Below the pieces are notes generated by a model that had not been told where the DNA came from, did not search any database, and was given only the letters and a program-made list of their open reading frames with translations. The translations under genes were made by a program, and so were the position numbers. Shown piece after piece: positions 32,757-42,299 of a DNA stretch of 64,000 bases. Positions within the stretch are counted from its first letter, which is position 1. Each line of letters starts with the position of its first letter. This DNA comes from Methanoculleus taiwanensis (lineage in GTDB: Archaea > Halobacteriota > Methanomicrobia > Methanomicrobiales > Methanoculleaceae), in the NCBI RefSeq assembly GCF_004102725.1, contig NZ_LHQS01000001.1:787327-851326 (forward strand). The letters run 5' to 3'.

Positions 32757-33668
32757 ATGCAGATACGTGACTGGTTACCGTTTATCGGGATGCCCCTGAT
32801 GCTCCTGTTTGTTCAGTTGATCGCAATAGTACTCTCCATCCCCATGCAGGAGGCAGGGCTTGCGGCTTTCGAGGATCCGACCTCGGTAACAAATCCCCTG
32901 ATATTCATCGGCATGCTGCTTGCGTTTACGCTCGTTCTTTTAATCCTCATAAAAAAGGGGGGGAAACGCATCATCGGTCTCTTTATCGCGTTCTCGATAT
33001 TTCTGACCTTCACCTATATCTTCGGGGCGCTCGGCCTGTGGTTTTTCGGCATCTCGGATGTTGCGGCGGTGGCGACGCTGCTCCTTGCCGGCGGAGCGAC
33101 GGCGCTCCTCTACCTCTACCCCGAGTGGTACGTCATCGACGTCCTCGGGGTGCTGATATCGGCCGGTATCGCCTCCATCTTCGGGATATCGCTCGCGGTT
33201 CTGCCGGTGCTGGTGCTCCTCGTCCTGCTTGCCGTATACGATGCGATCTCGGTCTACAAGACTAAGCACATGATAACGCTCGCCGAAGGCGTTCTTGAGA
33301 TGAAGACACCGATCCTCGTCGTCGTCCCGAAGAGGAGGGACTATTCGTTCCGAAAGGAGGGTCTTGATATCGGAAAGGATAAAGGAGAGCGGGGAGCGTT
33401 CGTCATGGGAATGGGAGATCTGATCATGCCCTCCATCCTCGTGGTCTCCTCGTATGTCTTCGTCGCCGCGCCGCCGGTTGTCTGGGTGCTCTCCCTTCCG
33501 ACGCTCGGCGCGATGATAGGATCGCTTGCGGGCCTCGCGGTGCTGCTCTTCTTCGTCAACCAGGGGAAACCGCAGGCAGGCCTTCCCCCGCTGAACGGGG
33601 GAGCCATCGCCGGTTTTATTCTTGGATGTATTCTGGCGGGGACACTTTCGGCGTGCTTCGGTGTTTGA
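32757..33668 (+). CDS. Presenilin-family intramembrane aspartyl protease homologue
   Basis: 303 residues from the second ATG (32757); GGAG lies seven bases before it, and only four before the ATG at 32754. Nine membrane helices are expected. The catalytic aspartates are Asp162 (LAVYDAISVY, the YD motif) and Asp221 (GMGDLIMP, the GxGD motif), and the ninth helix has the PPLNGG form of the PAL motif. From memory it is very close to the Methanoculleus marisnigri JR1 presenilin homologue solved by crystallography, whose aspartates are 162 and 220. It cleaves membrane-embedded peptides; natural archaeal substrates are unknown. Its 3' end overlaps the convergent GTPase gene by 53 bases. Confidence 0.95.
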   Translation: MQIRDWLPFIGMPLMLLFVQLIAIVLSIPMQEAGLAAFEDPTSVTNPLIFIGMLLAFTLVLLILIKKGGKRIIGLFIAFSIFLTFTYIFGALGLWFFGISDVAAVATLLLAGGATALLYLYPEWYVIDVLGVLISAGIASIFGISLAVLPVLVLLVLLAVYDAISVYKTKHMITLAEGVLEMKTPILVVVPKRRDYSFRKEGLDIGKDKGERGAFVMGMGDLIMPSILVVSSYVFVAAPPVVWVLSLPTLGAMIGSLAGLAVLLFFVNQGKPQAGLPPLNGGAIAGFILGCILAGTLSACFGV

Positions 33669-34590
33669 GCAGGGCTTCGAGCACCTCCTCGACTCCCTCA
33701 CCGGTCACGGTGGACATGGTCGGGTATCCCTCAACCTTCAGGATATCGGCCTTGTTCACGACGGCGATGACCGGCACATCCACCATGCCGCCGACCTCGT
33801 CGAGGAGCGCTTTCTGATCCTCGATCGAGTAGCCGCACTGTTCGCTTGCGTCCAGGACGAAGAGGACGGCGTCGGCGACGTTGACGAGAGCGCTCACTGC
33901 CTGCTGCTCGATCTGGTTCCGCTCGGCGGCGGGGCGCTCGAGCACGCCGGGGGTATCGATGAGCTGCATCCTATCCCGGTTCCCGAGTATCCGGTGGCCG
34001 ACGATGATCCCCTTCGTGGTGAAGGGGTATGCGGCGACCTCGGGTTCTGCGGAGGAGATGAGCCTGATGAACGATGATTTTCCTACGTTCGGGTATCCGG
34101 CGACGACCACCGTGAACTCCTCCTCGGTGACGTGGGGGATCTTCCGGAGGATGTTCCTCGCTTCATTGAGGAACAATAGATCGTCCTCGACCTGGTGAAC
34201 GATCGAGGCGATCCGCGCAACCGCCTGCCTTCGCACCTGCCCCGTATCCAGAGCAGGACGCATGGCGCGTGCATGCTGGGTTCCAACGGTGCGCACCTGT
34301 TCGCCTGCCCATGTAACGGCGCCGAGTGACTTTTTCAGGTGGTCGACGCTGAAGAGAATGTCCGCAATGTCGCGATAGAAGGGGGGGAGACGATCGAAGG
34401 TCGGGAACGATCTGACAACGGTGTCGAGTTTGTCGTGGACGGCGCTTGCTACCGATCTGACAAACTCTTCGTTCGCCTTGTCTTTATTGGTCTTCAGTTT
34501 CTTTTTTGCCGCTGCCCGGCGGAAACTGCGGTCGAGTATCTCTTCCGCAGTGGGTACGGTCGGTATTGTTTCAAACTCCACGCAATGCAC
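33616..34590 (-). CDS. NOG1-like GTP-binding protein
   Basis: 324 residues, GTG start at 34590. The N-terminal helical region (1-~160) with LPPFYRDIADILFSVDHLKKSLG is the NOG1 N domain. The GTPase has G1 GYPNVGKSS, G2 YPFTTKGI, G3 DTPG and G4 NKAD. NOG1/Nog-type GTPases assist large-subunit ribosome assembly. The C-terminal NOG1 extension of eukaryotes is absent, as in other archaea. It is divergent from the HTH-CBS regulator with only 38 bases between start codons, and convergent with the protease gene, overlapping its end by 53 bases. Confidence 0.93.
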   Translation of the reverse strand: MHCVEFETIPTVPTAEEILDRSFRRAAAKKKLKTNKDKANEEFVRSVASAVHDKLDTVVRSFPTFDRLPPFYRDIADILFSVDHLKKSLGAVTWAGEQVRTVGTQHARAMRPALDTGQVRRQAVARIASIVHQVEDDLLFLNEARNILRKIPHVTEEEFTVVVAGYPNVGKSSFIRLISSAEPEVAAYPFTTKGIIVGHRILGNRDRMQLIDTPGVLERPAAERNQIEQQAVSALVNVADAVLFVLDASEQCGYSIEDQKALLDEVGGMVDVPVIAVVNKADILKVEGYPTMSTVTGEGVEEVLEALLKHRSTPKVSPPEYIQE

Positions 34591-34597
34591 AACCTAA

Positions 34598-34620
34598 TGT
34601 ATTTAATTACGTAATATAAC
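34598..34620. promoter_or_regulatory. Divergent promoter with a 10-base palindrome
   Basis: TGTATTTAATTACGTAATATAAC contains ATTACGTAAT, a perfect palindrome (34606-34615), flanked by a TATA box for each strand. Each box is ~26 bases from its start codon (34590 and 34629), so both mRNAs would be leaderless. The palindrome is a candidate operator for the adjacent HTH regulator. Confidence 0.55.
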
Positions 34621-34628
34621 TGATAATT

Positions 34629-35507
34629 ATGGATTTATCCCTCATTCAGAAAGATATCCTGATAACTCTCATTACTCTATATCATCAGTCGTCTCACTCT
34701 ATAAAAGGTGAGGAGATCGCGGAGGTTCTCAAGCGAAATCCCGGGACTGTTCGCAATCAGATGCAAGCATTAAAAGCGCTCGGCCTCGTCGAAGGGGTGC
34801 CCGGGCCGAAGGGGGGATATACCCCGACCGCCATGGCGTACCGGGAGCTCAACCTCGTCAACTACGAGCACCAGTCAGATGTGCCGATCTCTCGCGGCGG
34901 GGAGACGGTGCGGGGAGTGCGGGTTGCCGAACTCGATTTTACGACGCTCTGCCACCCCGACCTCTGCCACGCGGTCGTGAAGATCATCGGGAGCGTGAAA
35001 CACTTCAAGGTCGGCGACCTCATCACCATCGGCCCGACGCCCGTCAATAAACTGCTCGTCCGGGGCGAGGTATATGGTATGGATGAGAACCTGCCGGCGC
35101 TTCTGATCAGCATATCCGAGATGATCTCGCTGCCAAAGCAGCCCATCAAGACGTTTATGAGCACGCCGCTTCTTACGCTTTCCCACGACGAGACGTTCTC
35201 CGACGCGATACGCCTCTTCAACGCGCACCATATCCATGGAGCACCGGTCATGAACGGTGCCGATCTTGCGGGCATCGTTACGATAAGCGATATCATCCGG
35301 GGACTTGACGAAGGGATGGCGATGGATACGGCCGTTACGGCGGTGATGACGACCGATGTGGTGAAGGCGCCATCGAACATCCGGATATTCGAGCTCGTAG
35401 GCCGGTTCAAGGAACGTGAGATAGGGCGGCTGATCGTCATGGAGGACGGCAGACCCGTGGGTATCGTCACTCAGTCAGACATCATCCGGGTGTTTCCCTC
35501 ACTTTGA
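34629..35507 (+). CDS. HTH regulator with CBS-domain pair
   Basis: 292 residues. A winged-helix DNA-binding domain (1-~70: SIKGEEIAEVLKRNPGTVRNQMQALKALGLVEGVPGPKGGYTPT) is followed by a ligand/regulatory region (~75-165) and two CBS motifs at the C terminus (FMSTPLLTLSHDETFSDAIRLF and VMTTDVVKAPSNIRIFELVGRF), which usually bind adenine nucleotides. It is likely a transcription regulator sensing energy charge. The divergent promoter with a palindrome directly before it is consistent with autoregulation and control of the NOG1 gene. The ATG is 26 bases from a TATTTAAT box. Confidence 0.9.
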   Translation: MDLSLIQKDILITLITLYHQSSHSIKGEEIAEVLKRNPGTVRNQMQALKALGLVEGVPGPKGGYTPTAMAYRELNLVNYEHQSDVPISRGGETVRGVRVAELDFTTLCHPDLCHAVVKIIGSVKHFKVGDLITIGPTPVNKLLVRGEVYGMDENLPALLISISEMISLPKQPIKTFMSTPLLTLSHDETFSDAIRLFNAHHIHGAPVMNGADLAGIVTISDIIRGLDEGMAMDTAVTAVMTTDVVKAPSNIRIFELVGRFKEREIGRLIVMEDGRPVGIVTQSDIIRVFPSL

Positions 35508-35557
35508 TACCCTCTCATAGGGGAAAACCGGCCGTGAACCCCGCAGGGGACGGATAA

Positions 35558-35570
35558 GTATTTATATGAG
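35558..35570 (+). promoter_or_regulatory. TATA box for the histone gene
   Basis: AGTATTTATATGA is a near-consensus archaeal TATA box. Initiation around 35590 would give a leader of ~60 bases carrying AAAAGGGGG before the ATG at 35653. Confidence 0.6.
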
Positions 35571-35652
35571 TATTCATATGTTGGTTCTGTAAACCGAGTT
35601 CTCCGAAAGAGTACATTTCGAAGAGCTCGAGCGAAAAGGGGGATATGAGATC

Positions 35653-35862
35653 ATGACTGATTTACCACTGGCACCTGTTGGCAGAATCGTAAAAAAATCC
35701 GGCGCTGAACGCGTCAGCTCCGATGCAAACGAGGAACTCGCAAAACTGATGGAGGCCTATGCCTCGAGAATCGCCAAAGAAGCGATCAAACTTGCCGGGC
35801 ACGCGGGGAGGAAGACGGTCAAGGCGACCGATGTCCGGATGGCCGCTGAGACTCTGAAATAA
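35653..35862 (+). CDS. Archaeal histone
   Basis: 69 residues, one histone fold: LPLAPVGRIVKKSGAERVS (helix 1), then DANEELAKLMEAYASRIAKEAIKLAGHAG (helix 2) and RKTVKATDVRMAAETL (helix 3, with the typical T-V-K/T-x-x-D-[IV] loop). It forms dimers and higher oligomers that wrap DNA. It sits between a DNA-binding regulator and a PRC-barrel gene, each with its own promoter. The long leader with AAAAGGGGG, unlike the mostly leaderless neighbours, suits a highly expressed gene. Confidence 0.97.
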   Translation: MTDLPLAPVGRIVKKSGAERVSSDANEELAKLMEAYASRIAKEAIKLAGHAGRKTVKATDVRMAAETLK

Positions 35863-35865
35863 TAA

Positions 35866-35890
35866 ACCCGATTCTTTCTTTATTTTCTGA
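35866..35890 (+). terminator. T-rich terminator after the histone gene
   Basis: CCCGATTCTTTCTTTATTTTCTG directly follows the histone stop; repeated T-tracts are typical archaeal terminators. Confidence 0.4.
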
Positions 35891-35908
35891 TTCCGGCATT
35901 TTGGAACA

Positions 35909-35918
35909 GTTTATATAG
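35909..35918 (+). promoter_or_regulatory. TATA box for the PRC-barrel gene
   Basis: GTTTATATAG is centred 26 bases before the ATG at 35940, so transcription should begin at the start codon (leaderless). Confidence 0.6.
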
Positions 35919-35939
35919 TACAACATCCTCATCTTTGGT

Positions 35940-36197
35940 ATGAGCAAAACCTTCTGCCGTGTCTTAGCCAAAAAGAGAGTGATGAGCAACGATGGAATGC
36001 TCATCGGCACCATCAAGAATATTATGGTGGACCTCGGGACGGGCCAGGTTGTGGATCTTATCGTCAAACCGGATGACTCTTTCAAAACGGACGGCTACCG
36101 GATGGACGGCGACAAGATGTTCGTTCCCTTCGAGGCTGTAAAAGATATTAAGGATTATATAGTGGTCGACCGCTACCTGCTGAAGAAATCGGCGTAA
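35940..36197 (+). CDS. PRC-barrel domain protein
   Basis: 85 residues, a single PRC-barrel: VMSNDGMLIGTIKNIMVDLGTGQVVDLIVKPDD, then [22 protein letters not shown]. Small archaeal PRC-barrel proteins have been linked to cell division (CdpB-type) and to RNA or ribosome processes; this copy shows no extra domain, and I cannot choose between those roles from sequence. The last 25 bases overlap the convergent phosphatase gene. Confidence 0.9.
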   Translation: MSKTFCRVLAKKRVMSNDGMLIGTIKNIMVDLGTGQVVDLIVKPDDSFKTDGYRMDGDKMFVPFEAVKDIKDYIVVDRYLLKKSA

Positions 36198-36877
36198 TAC
36201 TTTTTTACCGCTTCTACAAATCCGTCCCCGTATCTCGCTTCCGATACGTAGTCGGCGGCGGTGCGGGTTGTCCCCGTGGAGTTCGCAACGGCGACGCCGA
36301 CGCCTGCTGCCCGGATCATCTCGATATCGTTCTCCGAGTCTCCGACGGCCATGATCTCGGCCGGGGAGAGCCCCATCATGCCGGCAAGCTCGTGAAGAGC
36401 GGTGCCCTTGTTCACGCCGAGAACCTGGAGATGAACGGCAAATCCGGTATCGAGAACCCTGACCGGGAAGCCGTGGTTGCGGACAACCTGCCTGACCTCG
36501 TCGACATCGACGTTCCGCGCAAAGGCGACGTCGGCGAACCGGTAGTCGGGGCTGTAGAGTTCAAGGCCGGTTCCCTTCGCTGAAAAATGATCCTGCAGAA
36601 CGGTGAAGGCGTCCCGGCAGACCTGCTGGTCGCCGGCGACCTGGAGGGTGCCGTCGAAGTAACGGCGATAGACCCCTCCGTTCTCACCGATGATGGTGCC
36701 GTTTGTCCCCACCATCTTGCAGAGCCCGTCCATGAAGCAGACGGTGTTGCCGCTTGCTATTACCACTTCGACACCGCCGTCGACGAGGGTGCGGATGCAC
36801 TCGACGGCCGCGGTGTTGATCCTCCGGCGCGAGTCGGTGATGGTGCCGTCGACGTCGGTGACGAGCGCTTTTAGCAC
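36173..36877 (-). CDS. Phosphoglycolate phosphatase, archaeal HAD type
   Basis: 234 residues. HAD motif I is [15 protein letters not shown] (nucleophile Asp9 region), motif II lies in VVIASGNT, and motif IV is [13 protein letters not shown] with the following [19 protein letters not shown]2-type cap (~85-155) is present. It matches the Thermoplasma TA0175 family of archaeal phosphoglycolate phosphatases. It would hydrolyse 2-phosphoglycolate or related phosphates. It overlaps radA by seven bases and is the last gene of the dapL-lysA-rpa-radA-pgp run. An SPP-like sugar phosphatase is the alternative. Confidence 0.92.
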   Translation of the reverse strand: MLKALVTDVDGTITDSRRRINTAAVECIRTLVDGGVEVVIASGNTVCFMDGLCKMVGTNGTIIGENGGVYRRYFDGTLQVAGDQQVCRDAFTVLQDHFSAKGTGLELYSPDYRFADVAFARNVDVDEVRQVVRNHGFPVRVLDTGFAVHLQVLGVNKGTALHELAGMMGLSPAEIMAVGDSENDIEMIRAAGVGVAVANSTGTTRTAADYVSEARYGDGFVEAVKKYYADFFSR

Positions 36878-37845
36878 GGTTTGAGCCCTGCCATTTCAAC
36901 CATGAACGCAGCCTCTCCTTCGGGAAGGTTCGGGCTGTCTACGAGACGGGCGACACGTTTGCCTGCTTTGCTCTTCCGGAGATAGAGCCGGAACGTTGCG
37001 GTATGTCCGACGATGTTGCCGCCGATCGGCTTTGTCGGGTCGCCGAAGAGAACAGCGGGATTCGACATAACCTGGTTTGTTACGAGCCCGACGGCGTTGT
37101 GTTCGTCGATCAGTTTGAGAAGGTCGTGCATATGCCGGTTCAGCTTCTGCTGCCGTGCAGCAAGCGTTCCTCTCCCTGCGTACTCCGACCGGAAGAGCGA
37201 CGTCAACGAATCGATGACGAAGAGCTTCACCGGATGATCGGACGTGCGCAGTTCGTTTGCGAGCTCCCGTGCGGAGTCGATCAGCAGCATCTGGTGGTCG
37301 GAACTGTGCGCCCGTGCCACGTGGATCCTGCTGAGAACCTCATCGAGTGTGCCGAGGTCGGCATCGACATCGAGGCCGCTCAGCATCTGTTCGATACGCT
37401 CCGGGCGGAATGTATTCTCGGTATCGATGTAAACGGCGCTTCCGTTAAGGCCGCCGAGGTCGTCGGGAAGCTGGACGTTGACTGCGAGCTGGTGGACGAG
37501 CTGACTCTTCCCGGAACCGAACTCGCCGTACACTTCCGTGATCGCCTGGGTCTCGATACCGCCTCCCATCAGTTCGTCGAACTCGGGAACAAGGGTGCTG
37601 AGTTTCCGGACGTCTTTTCGCTTGTCGAGGATGTCCCGCCCTGTTTTGAACGTGCCGATATCGGCCATCTTCCGGGCTGCCTGGATCAGTTTCTTTGCGG
37701 TCGACTCCCCGATCTCGGCAGCCTCCGCAAGGTCGGAGGTGGTTGCCGTGGCGATCCCCTCGACGGTTCCATATCCAGCTTCGCGGAGCTTGTCGGCGGT
37801 GGTGGGTCCGACACCCGGTAAATCTTCAAGATCAATCTCTGTCAT
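36871..37845 (-). CDS. radA: DNA repair and recombination protein RadA
   Basis: 324 residues from the ATG at 37845 ([25 protein letters not shown]); the upstream open frame is not conserved. The N-terminal HhH region (1-~60) is followed by the polymerisation motif [10 protein letters not shown] and the RecA-fold ATPase, with Walker [10 protein letters not shown], Walker [16 protein letters not shown], loop region [21 protein letters not shown], and [24 protein letters not shown] at the end. It forms filaments on single-stranded DNA and performs strand exchange. No intein. It lies in a repair cluster with the RPA-like gene just upstream. Confidence 0.98.
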   Translation of the reverse strand: MTEIDLEDLPGVGPTTADKLREAGYGTVEGIATATTSDLAEAAEIGESTAKKLIQAARKMADIGTFKTGRDILDKRKDVRKLSTLVPEFDELMGGGIETQAITEVYGEFGSGKSQLVHQLAVNVQLPDDLGGLNGSAVYIDTENTFRPERIEQMLSGLDVDADLGTLDEVLSRIHVARAHSSDHQMLLIDSARELANELRTSDHPVKLFVIDSLTSLFRSEYAGRGTLAARQQKLNRHMHDLLKLIDEHNAVGLVTNQVMSNPAVLFGDPTKPIGGNIVGHTATFRLYLRKSKAGKRVARLVDSPNLPEGEAAFMVEMAGLKPC

Positions 37846-37961
37846 ATGTTTCCTCACTTGATCTCTTGTGTAGTCTTTCTGCTGTGCTACGTATACTATT
37901 TGTAAGGAACCATAAAGGTCGATGGCCTTGCGGGGTGAAAGTGAAAATTCCCGTATCCGGG

Positions 37962-39245
37962 TTACGAGCCGAGCCGCTCCGCCCGGTCTGCAAGACTCTT
38001 CAGATCCGGCATAACGGGTTCGTATTCCCTGACGGTAATCCTTTTTCGGTGAAGAGCGCCCCTGACCCGGACGTCGAATCCGACGGGGAGCGGCAGATCG
38101 AGAAGGTAGCACCCGTCTGCAGTATCGAGACAGAGACCGAGGTCGGTTTGGATAACCGTCCCGGTAAGGTCGACCTCTTCTTCCTTTCCGCTCCTGACGA
38201 GAAGAGCACTTCCCCTGCCGAGGTTGAGTTCGAGACCCCCGTACCGGCCGGGGCGTGCGGTCGCGTTGTATACCTCGAGAACGTCCCCGGCGACGAGGTG
38301 TCTCTGCGCCTCTTCTCCCCAGAGGACGAGGGCTACCTCGCCGGTTGCATCAGCGATGGTCAGGTTCCGGACGAAGGATGCCCTGCCGTCCCGCGTGGTG
38401 AACCCGCGTGGAGGCTGGATGGTCGCGACGCGTCCGACCACCGAATAGATTCCTCCGTCCTGCACTTCTGCTATGGGTGTGGTCGGGACGTCGATCTCGG
38501 CGGTATCCGCCGTCACGGTTGCTGATTCGCCGAGGCTGTACTCCGTGCCCTGTTCTCCCGTCTTGACCGTCGCCCCGGTGATCCTGACCGCGCTGCCCGG
38601 TTCGAACCCCTCGAGGAGGGAGGGCACCCAGGCGACCAGACGGCCGACGCCGGCGGCATCCCCGATCACCGCCTCGACCATCTCCCCTGGGCTGCCGTCG
38701 CGCCGGGTGAACGTTCGCAGCGGTTTTACGGCGATCAGCCGGACGAGCAGATCCTCACTCCGGGAGGATGATCGGGCATCCGCTTCGCCCGCCGCCCCGG
38801 TGCAGGTTATCTCACAGGCGGCTTTCTGCAGCGCGGTGGCGTGAACCTCTGCGGGTGTCCCCCCTTTTGGCCGGCCGAGTATCTCGAGGACGTCGCCAAC
38901 GGCGATCTCGCCTGCAGCCTCGGCTTTTTCATCCCAGAGGACAACGCGAGCCCTCCCTGTCTCGTCACCGACGAGCAGGTTGGCGACGAGGCCTTTGGTG
39001 CCGTCCTGCCGCTCGAACTCGCGGGGTTTTCCGATAGAGAGCACTTTTCCGAAGAAACAGACCAGGCTTGACTCCGGTGCGAGAGCCTGGACCCTCACGT
39101 GAGCACGGCCCATATCCCGGACGACGAGCATGGCCGCGGTCTGCTCATCAAGAAGATCGCCGGATGCGGTTATCCGCTCCTCCACCTGCCGCTCGAACGC
39201 TTCGCGATCGATGAGATCGTCAACAAGGAGGTAGTGGAACCGCAT
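37962..39245 (-). CDS. RPA-like single-stranded DNA-binding protein (multiple OB folds)
   Basis: 427 residues with at least three OB folds, each marked by a repeated pattern: [29 protein letters not shown] (~70), [27 protein letters not shown] (~165) and [30 protein letters not shown] (~270). This is the R-x-F-x-R-x-D-G-x-x-x-x-V signature of archaeal RPA41-like proteins. No zinc-finger Cys cluster is seen. It coats single-stranded DNA in replication and repair and loads partners such as RadA, whose gene follows 116 bases downstream. It starts 16 bases after lysA. Confidence 0.93.
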   Translation of the reverse strand: MRFHYLLVDDLIDREAFERQVEERITASGDLLDEQTAAMLVVRDMGRAHVRVQALAPESSLVCFFGKVLSIGKPREFERQDGTKGLVANLLVGDETGRARVVLWDEKAEAAGEIAVGDVLEILGRPKGGTPAEVHATALQKAACEITCTGAAGEADARSSSRSEDLLVRLIAVKPLRTFTRRDGSPGEMVEAVIGDAAGVGRLVAWVPSLLEGFEPGSAVRITGATVKTGEQGTEYSLGESATVTADTAEIDVPTTPIAEVQDGGIYSVVGRVATIQPPRGFTTRDGRASFVRNLTIADATGEVALVLWGEEAQRHLVAGDVLEVYNATARPGRYGGLELNLGRGSALLVRSGKEEEVDLTGTVIQTDLGLCLDTADGCYLLDLPLPVGFDVRVRGALHRKRITVREYEPVMPDLKSLADRAERLGS

Positions 39246-39261
39246 GCGACCGCTCTCCTGA

Positions 39262-40554
39262 CTACTGCTGCCATGCCGGCCGCTGCATCGGTGCCGTCAG
39301 ATCGTCGATAGATTCCGCCCGGCGCATGAGCGTTGCCTCGGATCCCCGGACGATCACCTCGGCAGAGCGCGGCCTGCTGTTGTACTGCGACGACATGGCA
39401 AAGCCGTACGCCCCCGTATCGAGGACGGCGATGAGATCGCCGGCCGTAAGGGTGGGCAGCATCCGGTCTTTCGCGAGGAGATCGCCGGTCTCGCAGATAG
39501 GGCCCGCAATGGTGTACTCCCGCTCCGGAGGGGCATCCGCTTTATTCGCCGCAACGACCGTATGGTACGAATCGTACATTGCCGGCCGCACCAGCAGGTT
39601 AAACCCGGCATCGACGTTCGCGAAGGTCTTGTGCGCCTCTTTGATGGAGTTTATCCGTGTCAGGAGGATCGTTGAGTCGGCGACGAGCGATCTCCCCGGC
39701 TCGACCCAGAGCTCGGGCTGTATGCCGATATCGCGGATTCCTGCAAGGAAGATCGGCATGACGGCATCGGCATAGTCCTGCGGCGTCGGCGCATGGTCGG
39801 TCTCACGGTGGTAGGGGACGCCGAGCCCTCCTCCGATGTCGATGAATTTGAGGGTCACTCCCATCTTTGAGAGCTCGCGGGCGAGATCGATGACGACCTC
39901 CATCTCACGGGCGAAGGGTTCGACCTCGAGGATCTGGGAGCCGATGTGGCAGTGGATCCCGACGGGCTCGATGTTGCTGCAGGCGAGCGCCTCGCGGTAG
40001 GCGTCGAGGATCTGCCCGGCAGGGATGCCGAACTTGCTCGTCGCAAGACCCGTTGCGATCTTCGGGTGGGTGGGAACCTCGAGTGCCGGGTTGACCCGGA
40101 AGGCGATCTCGACGGTCTTTCCCGCAGCCTCTGCGGCGGCGTTCAGCTGCCGGAGTTCGTCGAGCGAGTCGACCGAGACCCGCACGCCCTTCTCGACCGC
40201 GAGGGCGAGATCGGCGGCGCTCTTCGAGCTCCCGTTGAAGAGGAGGAGCCCGGGGTTCATGCCGGCCGAGAGAGCGAGGGATAGTTCGCCGGCGGAGAAG
40301 ACGTCGGCACCGGCGTTCAGGTCGGCGAAGATACGGAATAGTGCGAGGTTGCCGTTTGCCTTTGCCGCGTAGAGCACCTGTATCCTGTCATAGTATCCGC
40401 CGAGCGCATCGGCAAGACGGCGATAGTTCTCCCGGATCCGGTCCTCATCGGTGACGTAGAGCGGCGTCCCGTACGCTTTCGCAAGCTCGACCGTGTCGTG
40501 CCCGCCGATGGCGAGGCGACCGTTTCTGACGGTGAGGTGGGACGGGAGTATCAT
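39262..40554 (-). CDS. lysA: Diaminopimelate decarboxylase
   Basis: 430 residues. PLP-lysine region [21 protein letters not shown], then [47 protein letters not shown] and the C-terminal [14 protein letters not shown], which carries the active Cys-Glu of the dimer partner. Decarboxylates meso-diaminopimelate to lysine, the last step of the DAP pathway. Its ATG overlaps the dapL stop by four bases, so the two lysine enzymes are coupled. Confidence 0.97.
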   Translation of the reverse strand: MILPSHLTVRNGRLAIGGHDTVELAKAYGTPLYVTDEDRIRENYRRLADALGGYYDRIQVLYAAKANGNLALFRIFADLNAGADVFSAGELSLALSAGMNPGLLLFNGSSKSAADLALAVEKGVRVSVDSLDELRQLNAAAEAAGKTVEIAFRVNPALEVPTHPKIATGLATSKFGIPAGQILDAYREALACSNIEPVGIHCHIGSQILEVEPFAREMEVVIDLARELSKMGVTLKFIDIGGGLGVPYHRETDHAPTPQDYADAVMPIFLAGIRDIGIQPELWVEPGRSLVADSTILLTRINSIKEAHKTFANVDAGFNLLVRPAMYDSYHTVVAANKADAPPEREYTIAGPICETGDLLAKDRMLPTLTAGDLIAVLDTGAYGFAMSSQYNSRPRSAEVIVRGSEATLMRRAESIDDLTAPMQRPAWQQ

Positions 40555-41699
40555 AGGTTCATCTCCCGCATCCGTCCGACTGCCTCCTCGATCCGCTCTA
40601 CGGATCTGGTGATGGCGAATCTGACGTAGCCGTCGCCGTGGGTGCCGAACCCGACGCCGGGTGTCGCGACGATGCCTGCCTGGTCGAGGAGCTCTGCGGC
40701 GAACTTCATGCTGTCGTCGACGGCCATCCAGACGTAGAAGGTCGCTTTCGGGGACGAGACCTCAAAGCCCATCTCAGAGAGGCCTTTTACGAGGACGTCC
40801 CTTCTTTCCTCGTAGATCCTGCATGCATCCCTGACGCAGTCCTGCGGGCCGGTGAGGGCGGTGATCCCTGCGTGCTGGATGGCATCGAAGGCGCCCGAGT
40901 CGATATTGGTCTTCACTCGCCCAAGACCGGCGATGATCTCGGGGTTTCCGCAGGCCATCCCGATACGCCACCCCGTCATATTGTAGGTCTTCGAGAGCGA
41001 GTGCATCTCGATACCGACCTCCATGGCGCCGTCGACCTCGAGGAACGAGGGGGCGGTGTAGCCGTCGAAGGTTATCTCGGAGTAGGCGTTGTCGTGGACG
41101 ACGACGATCCCGTTGTCGCGGGCGAAATCGACGACTTCCGCAAAGAAGGACTTCGGCGCTATCGCCGCCGTCGGGTTGTTCGGGTAGTTGATGAAGATCA
41201 GTTTCGCCTGTGTAGCGACGTCTGCAGGGATATCGTCGAGCACCGGGAGGAAGCCGTTCTCGGCGGTGAGCGGCATTGCGTGAATCTTCCCTTCGGCAAA
41301 GAGGGTTGAGGTTTTGTAGACCGGGTAACCGGGGTCTGCGGCGAGCACATAGTCGCCGGGATTGACGAATGCCTCGGGAATGTGGGCTATCCCTTCCTTG
41401 GATCCGATGAGTGCGAGTACTTCGGTCTTCGGGGCAAGATCGACGCCGAATCTGCCGGAGTACCACTCCGCCACGGCCTCACGGTAGGCGAGCATACCGG
41501 TGTAGGACGGGTAATGGTGGTTCTTCGGATCGCGTGCCGCCGTGCAGAGCGCATCGACGATATGCTCCGGTGTCGGGAGATCGGGGTCTCCGACACCGAG
41601 GTCAATAACGTCGACACCCTGTCGGATCTTCTCTCCTTTGAGCTCATCGATCCGGGCGAAAAGGTAGGGTGGAAGGTGATCCATGCGTTGCGAGTACAT
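40551..41699 (-). CDS. dapL: LL-diaminopimelate aminotransferase
   Basis: 382 residues from the ATG at 41699; a GTG six codons earlier adds residues absent from the family. [19 protein letters not shown] and [18 protein letters not shown] are the DapL N terminus. Fold-type I PLP sites are present, with [28 protein letters not shown] and the PLP lysine in [15 protein letters not shown]. It converts tetrahydrodipicolinate directly to LL-DAP in one step, the usual route in methanogens. First gene of the dapL-lysA-rpa run. A minus-strand ACTTACATAG box ~28 bases upstream suggests a leaderless transcript. Confidence 0.96.
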   Translation of the reverse strand: MYSQRMDHLPPYLFARIDELKGEKIRQGVDVIDLGVGDPDLPTPEHIVDALCTAARDPKNHHYPSYTGMLAYREAVAEWYSGRFGVDLAPKTEVLALIGSKEGIAHIPEAFVNPGDYVLAADPGYPVYKTSTLFAEGKIHAMPLTAENGFLPVLDDIPADVATQAKLIFINYPNNPTAAIAPKSFFAEVVDFARDNGIVVVHDNAYSEITFDGYTAPSFLEVDGAMEVGIEMHSLSKTYNMTGWRIGMACGNPEIIAGLGRVKTNIDSGAFDAIQHAGITALTGPQDCVRDACRIYEERRDVLVKGLSEMGFEVSSPKATFYVWMAVDDSMKFAAELLDQAGIVATPGVGFGTHGDGYVRFAITRSVERIEEAVGRMREMNL

Positions 41700-41945
41700 C
41701 ACAAGATCATTGCACACGAATCCCTATGTAAGTTTTGTGCGTTTTTGTCTGCATTTTCAGGGTGGGCAGGGCGGCATGGCCGGGCGGGAGCAGAGGGCCT
41801 GATCCGGCGCCCTTCGGCTGCTCCGGATTTTTCAGGTTCCTTCCGCGCCCGTTTGGAAAACGCTGCCACTGCGATAGCCCGGGAAGGGCCGAACGCCCTT
41901 ATCAGGCATCCCGTGCGGATCCGCTTCCGCGGTCGGTGTCGCGAC

Positions 41946-41958
41946 GATTTTAAATACG
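41946..41958 (+). promoter_or_regulatory. TATA box for the cutA-fdhD operon
   Basis: GATTTTAAATACG is centred ~29 bases before the ATG at 41982. Leaderless or very short leader. Confidence 0.45.
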
Positions 41959-41981
41959 GACGATGAAAGAGATTGAGTGTT

Positions 41982-42299
41982 ATGGCTCCCCCCGAGTACG
42001 TGGTGATCTTCTGCACCGCTCCTGCGGCCGATGCGAAGGCGATTGCAGAGGCTCTGGTCGACGCACGACTGGCGGCATGCGTGAATATCACCACGGTTGA
42101 TTCATGCTTCCGGTGGCGAGGAGATGTCTGTAGCGAGCCCGAACAGCTCCTCATCATCAAGACCCGTTACGACCTGATCGATCCGCTGATCGCCCGGATT
42201 CGCGAGATGCACAGTTACGAGGTTCCGGAGATCATTGCCCTCCCCATCGTAGGCGGGTATGCGCCGTACCTCGACTGGATACGGGAGGAGACGGGCTGA
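41982..42299 (+). CDS. cutA: CutA family divalent-cation tolerance protein
   Basis: 105 residues from the ATG at 41982. FCTAPAADAKAIAEALVDARLAACVNI is the CutA1 N-terminal signature. FRWRGDVCSEPEQLLIIKT and MHSYEVPEIIALPIVGGYAPYLDWI complete the small ferredoxin-like fold. CutA trimers bind copper and have been tied to metal tolerance, though the mechanism is unclear. Its TGA shares a base with the fdhD ATG (TGATG), so it heads a coupled four-gene operon. A TTG three codons earlier is less likely as the start. Confidence 0.95.
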   Translation: MAPPEYVVIFCTAPAADAKAIAEALVDARLAACVNITTVDSCFRWRGDVCSEPEQLLIIKTRYDLIDPLIARIREMHSYEVPEIIALPIVGGYAPYLDWIREETG

